From the NCBI RefSeq assembly GCF_000426885.1, contig NZ_AUGF01000011.1:1-64000 (forward strand): DNA of 64,000 bases. Direction: 5' to 3'. The stretch is from Moraxella caprae DSM 19149. Lineage in GTDB: Bacteria > Pseudomonadota > Gammaproteobacteria > Pseudomonadales > Moraxellaceae. The notes beneath the pieces were generated by a model, which had not been told where the DNA came from, ran no database searches, and saw nothing but the letters and a program-made list of their open reading frames with translations. Shown here piece by piece: positions 9,444-18,466 of this stretch. The translations under genes and the position numbers were made by a program. Position 1 is the stretch's first letter. Each line of letters starts with the position of its first letter.

Positions 9444-9475
9444 GGTAAAATTTAATTTTTTATTTAAATTTTACC
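9444..9475. repeat. AT-rich inverted repeat between the two M16 genes
   Basis: GGTAAAATTTAA (9444-9455) and TTAAATTTTACC (9464-9475) are perfect 12-bp arms around an 8-nt loop. This lies in the 228-bp AT-rich gap between the two peptidase genes, 40 bp beyond the end of the upstream one, and could act as a transcription terminator or attenuator. No clear T-run follows in the minus direction. Confidence 0.4.
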
Positions 9476-9515
9476 CATAATTTTTATCAACTTTTCAAGC
9501 CCCAAAAATAATCTA

Positions 9516-10976
9516 TTATTCATCTTTTGGCAAAATATAGGCACTATACATACGCTCATCGCTTAGGTATTTTTTGCCTGCATTTTTAATTTCATCGGTG
9601 CTAATGGTGGGCAGGATTGCCAATTCTTCTTGGATTTTGCCAAAAGGGATATTTTCATTTTTTAGCATTCCCAATAAACTTGCCTGCCCTGATACGCCTT
9701 CGGACGCAAACACCAAGGCGGTTTTTGTGGCAACCATAGAACGGTCAAGCTCTTTTTGGTCAATGGGGTCGGTCATGGTGCGTTTTATCTCGTCCAGAAC
9801 AAGGTGTTTGGTTTCATCAAGGCTCACCCCTGCTTTTGGTGTTGCCATGACCATAAAAAAGCCGTCCCCATAGCCTGTACTGTCGTAACTACTATGTACA
9901 GACGTAACGAGTTCTTTTTTGACCAAATTTTTGGCAAATCGCCCAGACGCTCCGCCACTTAGCACGTCATCAAACAACCCCAATGCCAACAGCTCTCGCT
10001 CATTATCAGCGGTGTGGCGGTTGGTGAGTTTTAGGCTAGATAAAGTCGGGGCTTGCCACGCCAAAATCAGCGTGGGAACTTGGACGGCTTCTTTGATGAC
10101 GACATGGCGTTCTCTCACACCGCCTTTGCCTGCGTTTAGGTCATCGGCATGGATGAATTGGGCAGGGTCTCGGGCGGGTACGGGGTCGCCTTTGGGAATG
10201 TCGCCAAAATATTTTTTGATATGGGTTAAAGCTTCGTCCTTGTCCACGTCGCCCACGATGACAAGCGTGGCGTTGTTGGGGACGTACCATGTGGCGTACC
10301 AGTGTTTTAGGTCATCCATGGTCAAGCTCTCAATGTCCGCCATGCTCCCGATAATGGGGCGACCCCGTGGCGTGTCGCCATAGACGAATGGTAAAAACCG
10401 CTCCCACGCTTTTGCCATGGGGTTGTCGTCCGTACGAGAACGGCGTTCTTCTTGAACAACTTGGCGTTCGCTCTCTATCTGTTCGGGTTTAAATAGGACG
10501 TTTTTCATGCGGTTGGCTTCTAGCTCCAACGCTAGGGCGTAGCGATTGGCGGGCAAAATCTCATGATAAACGGTAACGTCCGAACTGGTGTAGGCGTTAT
10601 TGCTACCGCCATAATGACTGATAAGACGGCTAAATTCATCGCTGGATACCTTGGGCGTGTCCTTGAACATTAAATGCTCTAAAAAGTGCGACAATCCGCC
10701 CTTGCCCACAGGCTCGTCATTCGCCCCCACGCCATACCAAATCTGGGTCATGACCACAGGGGCTCGTTTGTCTTCTTTGATGACGACTTGTAAGCCGTTG
10801 TCTAGGGTGTGTTCGTGAATGTTGGCGAGCAGTTTTAGCTCTTGTTGGGGGATAGTGGCAAGGACTGTTGGGGCTTGGGGTGTGGCGGTTGGAGCGTGCT
10901 GGCAAGCGGTCAGGGATAATAACCCTAAGGATACGCATAAGGATAAGGCAAGGCGGTTAAAGGTTTTCATAGACAT
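9516..10976 (-). CDS. M16 family zinc metallopeptidase, lipoprotein
   Basis: This 486-residue protein begins with a lipoprotein signal (LALSLCVSLGLLSLTAC; lipid-modified Cys in the LTAC lipobox). The zinc site is intact: HFLEH in the stretch GGLSHFLEHLMFKDT, with the downstream Glu region SERQVVQEERRSR. The second half carries the GLFDDVLSGGASGRFAKNLV segment and the usual inactive half-barrel. It is expected at the outer membrane facing the periplasm, as the catalytic partner of the product of the next gene (7797-9287). This is a PqqL/YmxG-type M16B peptidase. Substrate unknown. Confidence 0.9.
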   Translation of the reverse strand: MSMKTFNRLALSLCVSLGLLSLTACQHAPTATPQAPTVLATIPQQELKLLANIHEHTLDNGLQVVIKEDKRAPVVMTQIWYGVGANDEPVGKGGLSHFLEHLMFKDTPKVSSDEFSRLISHYGGSNNAYTSSDVTVYHEILPANRYALALELEANRMKNVLFKPEQIESERQVVQEERRSRTDDNPMAKAWERFLPFVYGDTPRGRPIIGSMADIESLTMDDLKHWYATWYVPNNATLVIVGDVDKDEALTHIKKYFGDIPKGDPVPARDPAQFIHADDLNAGKGGVRERHVVIKEAVQVPTLILAWQAPTLSSLKLTNRHTADNERELLALGLFDDVLSGGASGRFAKNLVKKELVTSVHSSYDSTGYGDGFFMVMATPKAGVSLDETKHLVLDEIKRTMTDPIDQKELDRSMVATKTALVFASEGVSGQASLLGMLKNENIPFGKIQEELAILPTISTDEIKNAGKKYLSDERMYSAYILPKDE

Positions 10977-11028
10977 TCCGATGAGTTTGGCGGTTTTATT
11001 GATTTAAAATTTTGTCAATTAAGAGAAA

Positions 11029-11142
11029 TCATTTACCAATCAAAATACTGGCAGTAGGACGTACACCTTGACCGTTATTGGCACTGCACGCCACAAGCGT
11101 TAGGGGCAGGCATAGGGCGATGATGCGTATAAATTTTTTCAT
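11029..11142 (-). CDS. Very small lipoprotein (37 residues)
   Basis: A short frame beginning MKKFIRIIALCLPLTLVACS encodes a full bacterial lipoprotein signal with lipobox LVAC, followed by only 18 residues (SANNGQGVRPTASILIGK) and a TGA stop. Its ATG at 11142 is preceded on the minus strand by TTAGGAATTATC, a good ribosome-binding site. It lies just upstream of the M16 lipoprotein gene on the same strand. Small lipoproteins of this size (entericidin, LptM and similar) are often missed. I see no specific similarity, so the function is unknown. Confidence 0.6.
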   Translation of the reverse strand: MKKFIRIIALCLPLTLVACSANNGQGVRPTASILIGK

Positions 11143-11280
11143 GATAATTCCTAATTGCAAAAGGTTATAGTTTAGCATAAGTTGGGGTGGATGGCAATTT
11201 TGGGAAAAAGATTGACAAAAAGTACTTTTAAAAATATCATAGAAAGACTTTTAAAATATTTTTAATAAAGAAATACCATT

Positions 11281-11544
11281 ATGCTAAACCAAATCCATAG
11301 CCGTTATGTTGCCAGTATCAGCGATTTAAAGAAAAGCCCCATGGACACACTCGCCCACGCCAATGGCGAACCTGTGGCGATTTTAAATCGCAATACCCCT
11401 GCTTTTTATTGCGTGCCTGCGTCTTTATACGAAAAAATGTTGGACGCATTGGACGACCAAGAACTCATCAAATTGGCAAACGAACGGTAAAACCAAAAAA
11501 CGGTAAAGGTAACGATTGATGACTTACGAGCCAAATTCCAATAA
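11281..11544 (+). pseudogene. RelB/StbD-like antitoxin with in-frame stop
   Basis: The first 69 codons encode a Phd/RelB-type antitoxin: MLNQIHSRYVASISDLKKSP, then GEPVAILNRNTPAFYCVP, the DNA-binding half. A TAA at 11488-11490 then interrupts it. The frame continues open with residues NQKTVKVTIDDLRAKFQ up to a TAA at 11542-11544, and that tail looks like the toxin-binding end of StbD-type antitoxins. A CAA-to-TAA change would explain the stop. The truncated product may still bind DNA but would lack the toxin-neutralising tail. The toxin frame at 11519 overlaps its end, as in intact relBE loci. Confidence 0.65.
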
Positions 11545-11827
11545 TGATGAAAATCGTGTTTATGAATTAGAATTTAACGAAACTGCGTTAAAATAATTTG
11601 AAAAATTAAACGCCACGATTACCGAACAATTTTTAAAAAAGCTAGAAAAAGTGCTGTTAAATCCACACATTCCCAAGAATAAACTACACGGGGCGAATGC
11701 TAAGAATTTATACAAAATCAAACTTCGTAAGGTAGGTTATCGTTTGGTTTATGAAGTTAGGGATGATAAACTGGTGGTGCTTGTGATTACGGTGGGACGG
11801 CGTGATACGGTGTATGATAATATTTGA
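11519..11827 (+). pseudogene. RelE/StbE-like toxin with in-frame stop
   Basis: From the ATG at 11519 the frame reads MTYEPNSNNDENRVYELEFN, then ETALK, a TAA at 11594-11596, then a continuous RelE fold: FEKLNATITEQFLKKLEKVL, LHGANAKNLYKIKLRK, VGYRLVYEVRDD and VGRRDTVYDN. The KLR, YRLVY and final Tyr correspond to the active-site and core elements of RelE ribosome-dependent mRNA interferases. One CAA-to-TAA substitution would account for the stop. The gene is 102 codons plus stop if the stop is ignored, the normal RelE size. With both genes broken the locus is probably inactive. Confidence 0.7.
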
Positions 11828-11934
11828 CGCACTTATAGGCTTTGGCTCTATTTAGTATGGTAGAGCTGATTTTTTATGATTTATTTTTTGCTAAATTTAG
11901 CGTAAAATAACCCCAAATTTTTATGAGAATCATC

Positions 11935-12624
11935 ATGTCTAACACAGCCCACACTGACCCCAAACTTGCCCAAAAACAAGCCGTTGCCAAATCCGCCCTT
12001 GCCTACATCGAAGACGGCATGATTTTGGGCGTGGGGACAGGCAGTACGGTAAACTGCTTGATTGAGCTGTTGCCACAGGTTCGCCTAAAAGGGGCGGTGG
12101 CAAGCTCACAAGTGACCGAAGATAAATTAAGAGCCTTAGGCATTGAAATTTTTGATTTAAATGCGGTGGGCGAGCTTGATTTGTACATTGACGGGGCGGA
12201 CGAGATAGACGCTCATGGCAACATGATAAAAGGCGGTGGCGGTGCCTTGACCCGTGAGAAAATCGTGGCGGTAGCATCCAAACGCTTTGTGTGTATGGTG
12301 GACGACTCCAAAACAGTCGCCAAACTGGGCAAATTCCCTGTGGCGGTGGAAGTGTTGCCCCAAGCCCGTTCCTATGTGGCTCGTGAACTGGTCAAACTCG
12401 GGGGTGAGCCTGTCTATCGAGAAGGCTTTGTCACTGATTATGGTAATGTGATTTTGGATACTTATGATTTGGACATCACAGACCCTGCCGAGCTAGAGAG
12501 CACCCTAAACAACATCGTGGGCGTGGTATGTAATGGTATCTTTGCCAGTCAGTCGGCTCACATCATGCTAAAAGCAGGCGATGACGGCGTAAGTACGGTA
12601 AAATTTGACAAGACGACAAAATAA
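11935..12624 (+). CDS. rpiA: Ribose-5-phosphate isomerase A
   Basis: RpiA interconverts ribose 5-phosphate and ribulose 5-phosphate in the pentose phosphate pathway. The 229-residue product (from this start) has [16 protein letters not shown] for phosphate binding, [11 protein letters not shown] with the catalytic acidic residues, [12 protein letters not shown], and [14 protein letters not shown]. An ATG 12 bp earlier (11923) would add MRII; the later one gives a length closer to E. coli RpiA, so it is preferred. trpG follows after 24 bp and may share its transcript. Confidence 0.93.
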   Translation: MSNTAHTDPKLAQKQAVAKSALAYIEDGMILGVGTGSTVNCLIELLPQVRLKGAVASSQVTEDKLRALGIEIFDLNAVGELDLYIDGADEIDAHGNMIKGGGGALTREKIVAVASKRFVCMVDDSKTVAKLGKFPVAVEVLPQARSYVARELVKLGGEPVYREGFVTDYGNVILDTYDLDITDPAELESTLNNIVGVVCNGIFASQSAHIMLKAGDDGVSTVKFDKTTK

Positions 12625-12648
12625 GGCAAATAAAAATAAGGATTTGAC

Positions 12649-13272
12649 ATGCTCTTAATGATAGATAACTATTGCAGTTTTACTTACAACATTGTTCAGT
12701 ATTTTGGCGAATTAAAGCAGGACATTGTGGTAAAACGCAACAACGAGATTACCCTTGATGAGATAACCACTCTTGCCCCACAAGCCATTATCCTAGGGCC
12801 AGGCCCTTGCACACCGACTGAGGCGGGGGTTACCGTACCAATTTTGACGCATTTTGGCGGGCAAATTCCCATTTTGGGTGTGTGTTTGGGTCATCAAGCC
12901 ATTGGGCAAGCCTTTGGGGGCGATGTCGTGCGAGCAGGCGAGGTCATGCACGGACGGCTGTCGGACGTGTATCATAAGGATATGGGCGTATTTCACGATT
13001 TGCCAAACCCTGTGTCGGTGGTGCGGTATCATTCGCTGGTCATTGACAAAGCCACGTTGCCTGAGTGCTTAGAAATCACCGCTTGGACACAAAATGCAGA
13101 CGGCTCTATGGGCGAGATTATGGGTATTCGTCATAAAGAGCTAGACATTGAAGGCGTGCAGTTTCACCCAGAATCTATTTTAAGCGAGCATGGTTATCAG
13201 CTTTTTAATAACTTTTTAAAACGCTGTGGGCTTGCTGTGCTAGATGATGAAAATTTGCCAACAGTGGCGTGA
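12649..13272 (+). CDS. trpG: Anthranilate synthase component II (glutamine amidotransferase)
   Basis: TrpG (also used as PabA in some bacteria) supplies ammonia from glutamine to the anthranilate synthase large subunit. Class I glutaminase motifs are present: oxyanion GPGPCTP (50-56), nucleophile Cys79 in [16 protein letters not shown], and C-terminal [10 protein letters not shown] for the His/Glu pair. The length of 207 residues is slightly long, with a ~10-residue tail. The near-invariant N-terminal DNYDSF is DNYCSF here (Cys9, codon TGC), which is unusual. trpD and trpC follow on the same strand; trpE is not in the window. Confidence 0.93.
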   Translation: MLLMIDNYCSFTYNIVQYFGELKQDIVVKRNNEITLDEITTLAPQAIILGPGPCTPTEAGVTVPILTHFGGQIPILGVCLGHQAIGQAFGGDVVRAGEVMHGRLSDVYHKDMGVFHDLPNPVSVVRYHSLVIDKATLPECLEITAWTQNADGSMGEIMGIRHKELDIEGVQFHPESILSEHGYQLFNNFLKRCGLAVLDDENLPTVA

Positions 13273-13294
13273 TTTTTTATTTAAAAACAGTATT

Positions 13295-13320
13295 GTAAGG
13301 GCAATTTATTCGCCCAAATT
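13295..13320. repeat. REP-like palindrome between trpG and trpD
   Basis: GTAAGGGCAATTTATTCGCCCAAATT: half of a palindrome of the GTAGGGGC...GCCCCTAC type, with a GGGC / GCCC stem. Near-identical copies lie at 14433-14461 and, inverted, at 19962-19989. Confidence 0.6.
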
Positions 13321-13360
13321 CGGTAAAATTATTCGTTTAAAAAAATTTAAAAGGAAATCC

Positions 13361-14422
13361 ATGTTAAAAAATGACCACGACATTCACGCCTTTTTGGTAC
13401 ACACCCTAAACACCCTAATCAATGGCGAAAACCTAAGCGATGACGACACTACCACACTCATGACCCTTATCATGACAGGCAAATGCCCCGATGTGCTACT
13501 GTCCGCCATTATCACGGCTTGGCGTATCAAGGGCGAGACGGTGGACGAGGTTGCCATTTCTGCTCGTGTTATGCGGTCGTTTGCCAATGCCGTTACTTTG
13601 GACGTGGATAATGCGGTGGACATTGTGGGAACGGGCGGAGATGGGGCGAATTTGTTCAACGTGTCCACAGCATCCGCCTTTGTGGTGGCGGTCTGCGGCG
13701 GTGTGGTCGCAAAGCACGGTAGCACAGGCGTATCAAGCCGTTCGGGCGCGTCCGATTTGCTCACAAGTGCAGGCGTGAATCTCGCCCTTGACCCAAGCCA
13801 AGTTGCCGAGTGTGCCAAAAATACAGGTGTGTGCTTTATGTTCGCCCCCAATCATCACCCCGCCATGCGTCATGCCAAGGCGGTGCGTGGGGCGTTGAAG
13901 GTGCGGACGATTTTTAATATCTTAGGGCCTTTGACCAACCCTGCGTCTGCCCCAAATAGCTTGCTTGGGGTGTATGATGTGGCGTTGTGCGAAAAGCTCG
14001 CTCACGTCATGGGCAAACTTGGCAGTCGCCATGTGTGGGTCGTGCATTCTGATGACGGCTTGGACGAGATAAGCCTTGCCACACCCACAACCGTCTCTGA
14101 ATACAAGGACGGCAAGGCAACCACCTTTAAAATCACCCCTACCGATGTCGGCATTGCCATGCAGTCGCTTGACGGCTTGTCGGTTGGCTCGTCTGATGAA
14201 AGTTTTGACCTTATCAAATCCGCCCTACAAGGACAAACCGACCCACGCACCCAAAAGGCGTGCGATATTATCGCTCTAAATGCAGGGGCAAGCCTGTATC
14301 TGTCAGGGGTGTCAGACAACTTTAAAGACGGTGTCGCCCTTGCCAAAGAGGCCCTAGCAAATGGTAAGGCATGGCAAAAAATGCAGGAATTTGTGGCATT
14401 TACCCAGACATTTAACGCCTAA
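13361..14422 (+). CDS. trpD: Anthranilate phosphoribosyltransferase
   Basis: TrpD transfers the phosphoribosyl group from PRPP to anthranilate. The 353-residue protein carries the PRPP motif VGTGGDGANLFNVSTASA, then VAKHGSTGVSSRSGASDLL and the anthranilate-site stretch FMFAPNHHPAMRH followed by RTIFNILGPLTNPA. An open frame reaches back to 13244 and overlaps trpG, but TTTAAAAGGAAATCC precedes the ATG at 13361 and the homology starts there (MLKNDHDIHAFL). A REP-like repeat lies in the 88-bp gap to trpG. Confidence 0.95.
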   Translation: MLKNDHDIHAFLVHTLNTLINGENLSDDDTTTLMTLIMTGKCPDVLLSAIITAWRIKGETVDEVAISARVMRSFANAVTLDVDNAVDIVGTGGDGANLFNVSTASAFVVAVCGGVVAKHGSTGVSSRSGASDLLTSAGVNLALDPSQVAECAKNTGVCFMFAPNHHPAMRHAKAVRGALKVRTIFNILGPLTNPASAPNSLLGVYDVALCEKLAHVMGKLGSRHVWVVHSDDGLDEISLATPTTVSEYKDGKATTFKITPTDVGIAMQSLDGLSVGSSDESFDLIKSALQGQTDPRTQKACDIIALNAGASLYLSGVSDNFKDGVALAKEALANGKAWQKMQEFVAFTQTFNA

Positions 14423-14432
14423 AATAGGATAT

Positions 14433-14461
14433 GTAGGGGCAAATTGCAACTCGCCCAAATT
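14433..14461. repeat. REP-like palindrome between trpD and trpC
   Basis: GTAGGGGCAAATTGCAACTC followed by GCCCAAATT: an imperfect palindrome with the GTAGGGGC head, sharing the preceding GATAT with the copy at 19962-19989 read on the other strand. Confidence 0.6.
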
Positions 14462-14499
14462 ATATTTTCAAATTTAAAAAATTTTAAAAGGAAAAAACC

Positions 14500-15318
14500 A
14501 TGTCCACCCCCACCATTTTACAAAAAATTGTTGCCACCAAACACCAAGAAATCGCCCATGCTCGCACCCAAATCAGCCTTGATGAATTAAAACAAAAAGC
14601 CAAATCCGCCCCTGCTGTGCGTGGTTTTGCCAATGCCCTACGAGAGGTAGAGCAAGGCAAGATTGGCGTGATTAGCGAGATAAAAAAGGCAAGCCCGTCC
14701 AAAGGCGTGATTTGCCAAAATTTTGACCCCATTGCCACCGCCCAAGGCTATGAGTCGGCAGGGGCAACTTGTTTGTCTGTTTTAACCGACCGTGAGTATT
14801 TTTTGGGGCATGATGACTATCTTATCCAAGCCAAAAACGCTTGTAATTTGCCTGCCTTGCGTAAAGATTTTATGGTGGACGAGTACCACATTTATGAAAG
14901 CCGAACGCTTGGGGCGGATTGTATTTTGCTTATCATGGCGTGCCTTGATGATGAAACGGTGGCACATTTGCACAAGGTGGCGATAGAGCTTGGCATGGAC
15001 GTGCTGATTGAGATTCATGATGAACAGGAGCTGGCTCGTGCATTGAAATTGCCCAAATCCACTCACAACATTTATGGCATCAATAACCGCAATCTGAATA
15101 CCTTTGATGTGGATTTAAATACGTCCATTCGCCTTGCTAAGACCTTGCGTGAAAATGTGGGCGATGACGCACTTATCGTCAGCGAAAGTGGCATTCATGG
15201 GGCGGACGATGTACACCTGATGCAGTCGCATGGCATTCATCACTTCCTTATCGGTGAGCAATTTATGAAAACGGACAATGCAGGGCTTGCGTTGGAGAAA
15301 TTGCTAAAAAGCATATAA
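14500..15318 (+). CDS. trpC: Indole-3-glycerol-phosphate synthase
   Basis: TrpC closes the indole ring of carboxyphenylaminodeoxyribulose phosphate. The 272-residue TIM barrel has VISEIKKASPSKGVI with the catalytic Lys residues, SVLTDREYFLG, ALRKDFMVDEYHIYESR, YGINNRNLNTFDVDL and VSESGIHGADDV. It is a monofunctional TrpC, not fused to TrpF. TTTAAAAGGAAAAAACC precedes the ATG. It ends the trpGDC run and is followed by a hairpin terminator. Confidence 0.96.
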   Translation: MSTPTILQKIVATKHQEIAHARTQISLDELKQKAKSAPAVRGFANALREVEQGKIGVISEIKKASPSKGVICQNFDPIATAQGYESAGATCLSVLTDREYFLGHDDYLIQAKNACNLPALRKDFMVDEYHIYESRTLGADCILLIMACLDDETVAHLHKVAIELGMDVLIEIHDEQELARALKLPKSTHNIYGINNRNLNTFDVDLNTSIRLAKTLRENVGDDALIVSESGIHGADDVHLMQSHGIHHFLIGEQFMKTDNAGLALEKLLKSI

Positions 15319-15332
15319 ATAACACACAAACC

Positions 15333-15363
15333 AAAACCCCACACCACACGGCATGGGGTTTTT
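15333..15363. terminator. Bidirectional terminator between trpC and the M16C protease gene
   Basis: AAAACCCCA (15333-15341) pairs with TGGGGTTTT (15354-15362) around a 12-nt loop, with A- and T-runs on both sides. It lies between two convergent genes. Confidence 0.8.
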
Positions 15364-15380
15364 CATTGATTTTAAGTATC

Positions 15381-18344
15381 TTAACCAATCTTATGACAAT
15401 CAAACCCAAGCTCTGCCATTTGACTCTCTTTTTCAAGTGGGGCAAGGCTCGCCTTAACATAGGGCTTATCTTTTAGATAGGTGCGTGCCACTCGTTTTAG
15501 GTCGTCTATCGTAACCGCCAACAGCTTGGCTCGTATGGCTTCTTGCATTTCTTTGGTGCGTCCGTGTAGCTCGCTAAAACACGCCTTGACCGCCTCGCCT
15601 GCTGGGGACGCAGGTTTATCCATACCCCCGATAATTCCCAAAATCGCCTCCTCCAACTTATCAGCGTCATGGTCGTTATCAAGTAGCCAGTCAATACTCT
15701 TTTCAAAATGAAGAAAAGTCGCCACACAGTGCGGGTCTCGGTAGCTATAAAAGCGAAAACTTGCCGAATTAGCATCAAAACTCGCCCCACCACCATACGC
15801 TCCGCCTTTTTCACGGATTGCCGAATGCAGATAGCCATTTCTTAAAAACGGAGCCAGCACTGTCAAGGCAGGTGTGTCCTCATGCCCCGATGTGGTCGCA
15901 GGGTAGGCTATGGCATTATGATAGACATTGGTGGCGATAAGCCATGCGATGTCTTTATTGTCATCACCCTTGACAAGTTCATCAAACGCTAGCGTATCAT
16001 GTACCACGACAGACGATTTGGCAGGCTTATGCGGTGTGTTTAGCACGTCTTTTATCACCACCTTTAACTCGTCCGCCTTGTCCGCCTCACACACCAAAAT
16101 CACGTCTTTGGGCAGGTTTTGTACTTGCTCATGGATTTGGGCTAGGCGTGCTGATAGCGTTTGCCAAACCGCTTGGTCGGTTTCACTTTGTTTTAAAAAT
16201 GATTTTAGTGCCGACAGGGCAGGTAAGCCCGAATAACGGTATTCTAGCGATGATAATTTGCTCATGCTCCGACTGGCGGTCTGAATGGCGTAGCTGTGCC
16301 CGCTTGCTGATAGGCGTGATTGCCAAGACGCTTGTTTTTGCTGTAACAGCTCGCTCATGCGGTCGGTTTCAGTAAAAATGGTGTCGTTTAGCACGTCGCT
16401 CACCAGCCCAATCGCCTCAGGCTTGCGAGCTAAGGCACGGGTCGCCACTACTAGATAGCTTGTCATCGCCTCCTTATCATGGCGGTCGGTACGCTGTGAA
16501 ATGCGAGCGGTAACACCTGATGAGATGGACGCTTGCACCGCTTGGAATGTGCGTGCGTCATACCTATCCGTACCTAGCTCGGACAACAGCCCTAGATATA
16601 GGGGCAACAGCGGATTATTTAAAATGCCTAAATTGTCATTTAAATCAAGCACCACTTGATAATAATACAGTCCATTTGTGCCTGCATGATACTCATAAAG
16701 TGTACGTTCGTCTTGCCCAATGGTTATCGGCTGTTTGTTGGCGTGGGCGAATTTTATCGCTTTGGGAATGTCATCTAGCCCCACTTTTGGCAAAATATCC
16801 ACGTCATCTATCATTGCTTGGCGTGTGGCAAGCTCGGCAGACTTTTGGCGAATGAGTGCTTTATCCTCATCGCTTAACGTGGCATTTAGCTTATCTAAAC
16901 TTGCCTTTTCGTCATCTATCAAGCGTTGGGCTTTGTCCTTATCAGGCGATAGTGTTAAGCGAACTCGGTGTGGGTTGTCAAGTAGGTGCGTTTTGATGAG
17001 ATTTTGCACCCAGTTTGGCTCTTTGACCTGCTCCGATAGCCACGACAAATGCTCATCAATCTCCCACATATCCACAGGATTACCGCCATGCAGTGCCGTA
17101 CCAAACCCTTCAAGCATGAGCGTCAAGCCATAAGGCATACTGTCGCCCCCAATGTGGCGTTGGTCTAGCTCTATCTGATGTAAAATGGTCTGTATGGTCT
17201 CATCGGCAATGGGGTTTTCTGCCACAGAACGAAGTAGCTCCAAAATGCCGTTTTCCACGTCATCGGCAAGCTTGTGCTCCGAGCCACGCACCCCTGCATA
17301 AAACGCCATCTCATAATGACTGTCGTCCAAGCCCAGTAGCGGACTTGCAGACGTGCCAAGTGGCGAGCTGTCAAGGTAGGCTCTTAGGGGCGAACCTGCG
17401 TGTTCTATCAGCACGCCCTCCATGAGGCGAAGTGCCAGACGCTGTTTGGGGTCGGTAATGCTTGGTAGTAGCCACGCCAACACGTTATGGGTCATTTTCT
17501 CGCCACTGGTGTCAGCGGTATAAGTGTCATAGACTTGCACAGGCTCATTTAGGCGAGTCTCGGTCATGGAGACGAACTGTTTGCCACGAGACGGTTTTTC
17601 GGCATCATCAAAACGTACTAGGGCATCATCGTGCAGGCGTGCTTGAATGTCCGCCACGTCAATGTCGCCAAAACTCATGATGATGGCGTTGGACGGGTGA
17701 TAATGAGTCTTGTGAAAATTGACCAAATCAGCATGGGTCAGCTTCACAATCTCTTTTGGGTCGCCCCCTGAATTATAATGATAAGTCGTGGTCGGATACA
17801 GGTGTGGTGCCAAAGCGTAGTAAAGCTGGTCAATCTCGCCACTCATCGCCCCTTTCATCTCATTAAAGACAATGCCGTGGTATTCAGGTCGTCCCTGCTC
17901 GTCAAGCTCTAAACGAATGCCTTCTTGGGCAAAGTCTAACTCGTGAATGTTGGGGAAAAACACCGCATCAAGATAGACGGATAATAGGTTAAAATAATCG
18001 TTTTTGTTTTGACTGGCAAAGGGGTACACCGTCCAATCACTTGCCGTCATGGCGTTCATAAAGGTCTGCAATGACCGCTTAATCATGCTAAAAAACGGGT
18101 CTCGTACAGGGTATTTTTGTGAACCGCACAAGACAACGTGTTCTAGGATATGAGCTTCGCCACGAGAAGTCATGGGCTGAGTGGCAAAGCCAATCATCAA
18201 GGCATTTTCGTCATTATCACACGCCAGATGATAATGAGTTGCCCCTGTGGCGGTATGCTCACAAAGTAGCACCGTAATATCAAGGGCTTCTATGTGGTGC
18301 TTAGATTTTAGGGCAAAGGCAGGGTGTAGGTTAAATGCTGTCAT
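15381..18344 (-). CDS. M16C insulinase-type protease (PreP-like)
   Basis: A 987-residue soluble zinc protease with no signal peptide. The inverted zinc motif is HILEH in GEAHILEHVVLCGSQKYPVRD, followed by the PreP/falcilysin signatures IKRSLQTFMNAMTASDWTVYP, FFPNIHELDFAQEG, then GIVFNEMKGAMS. The full four-domain layout with an M16C-associated domain explains the size (eukaryotic PreP is about 1000 residues). The C-terminal half contains REKGGAYGGGASFD, the substrate-contact Arg/Tyr region. Relatives degrade unstructured peptides in a closed chamber; a role in peptide turnover is likely. It stands alone, convergent with trpC. Confidence 0.92.
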   Translation of the reverse strand: MTAFNLHPAFALKSKHHIEALDITVLLCEHTATGATHYHLACDNDENALMIGFATQPMTSRGEAHILEHVVLCGSQKYPVRDPFFSMIKRSLQTFMNAMTASDWTVYPFASQNKNDYFNLLSVYLDAVFFPNIHELDFAQEGIRLELDEQGRPEYHGIVFNEMKGAMSGEIDQLYYALAPHLYPTTTYHYNSGGDPKEIVKLTHADLVNFHKTHYHPSNAIIMSFGDIDVADIQARLHDDALVRFDDAEKPSRGKQFVSMTETRLNEPVQVYDTYTADTSGEKMTHNVLAWLLPSITDPKQRLALRLMEGVLIEHAGSPLRAYLDSSPLGTSASPLLGLDDSHYEMAFYAGVRGSEHKLADDVENGILELLRSVAENPIADETIQTILHQIELDQRHIGGDSMPYGLTLMLEGFGTALHGGNPVDMWEIDEHLSWLSEQVKEPNWVQNLIKTHLLDNPHRVRLTLSPDKDKAQRLIDDEKASLDKLNATLSDEDKALIRQKSAELATRQAMIDDVDILPKVGLDDIPKAIKFAHANKQPITIGQDERTLYEYHAGTNGLYYYQVVLDLNDNLGILNNPLLPLYLGLLSELGTDRYDARTFQAVQASISSGVTARISQRTDRHDKEAMTSYLVVATRALARKPEAIGLVSDVLNDTIFTETDRMSELLQQKQASWQSRLSASGHSYAIQTASRSMSKLSSLEYRYSGLPALSALKSFLKQSETDQAVWQTLSARLAQIHEQVQNLPKDVILVCEADKADELKVVIKDVLNTPHKPAKSSVVVHDTLAFDELVKGDDNKDIAWLIATNVYHNAIAYPATTSGHEDTPALTVLAPFLRNGYLHSAIREKGGAYGGGASFDANSASFRFYSYRDPHCVATFLHFEKSIDWLLDNDHDADKLEEAILGIIGGMDKPASPAGEAVKACFSELHGRTKEMQEAIRAKLLAVTIDDLKRVARTYLKDKPYVKASLAPLEKESQMAELGFDCHKIG

Positions 18345-18466
18345 GAATGGTTCCGTGATGAAAAAATGCTATATTGTGGCAAAAATTTGCAATTTAAACA
18401 AGGCTTTTGTAAATTTTGATAAAAATTCTTGTTTTTATGATTAACTTTTATACTACCGAAAAAGTA

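Noticed and set aside
13244-13360. Longer TrpD start overlapping trpG
   Set aside because: The extension is not family-like and contains a REP-like repeat; the ATG at 13361 has a good ribosome-binding site and begins the homology.
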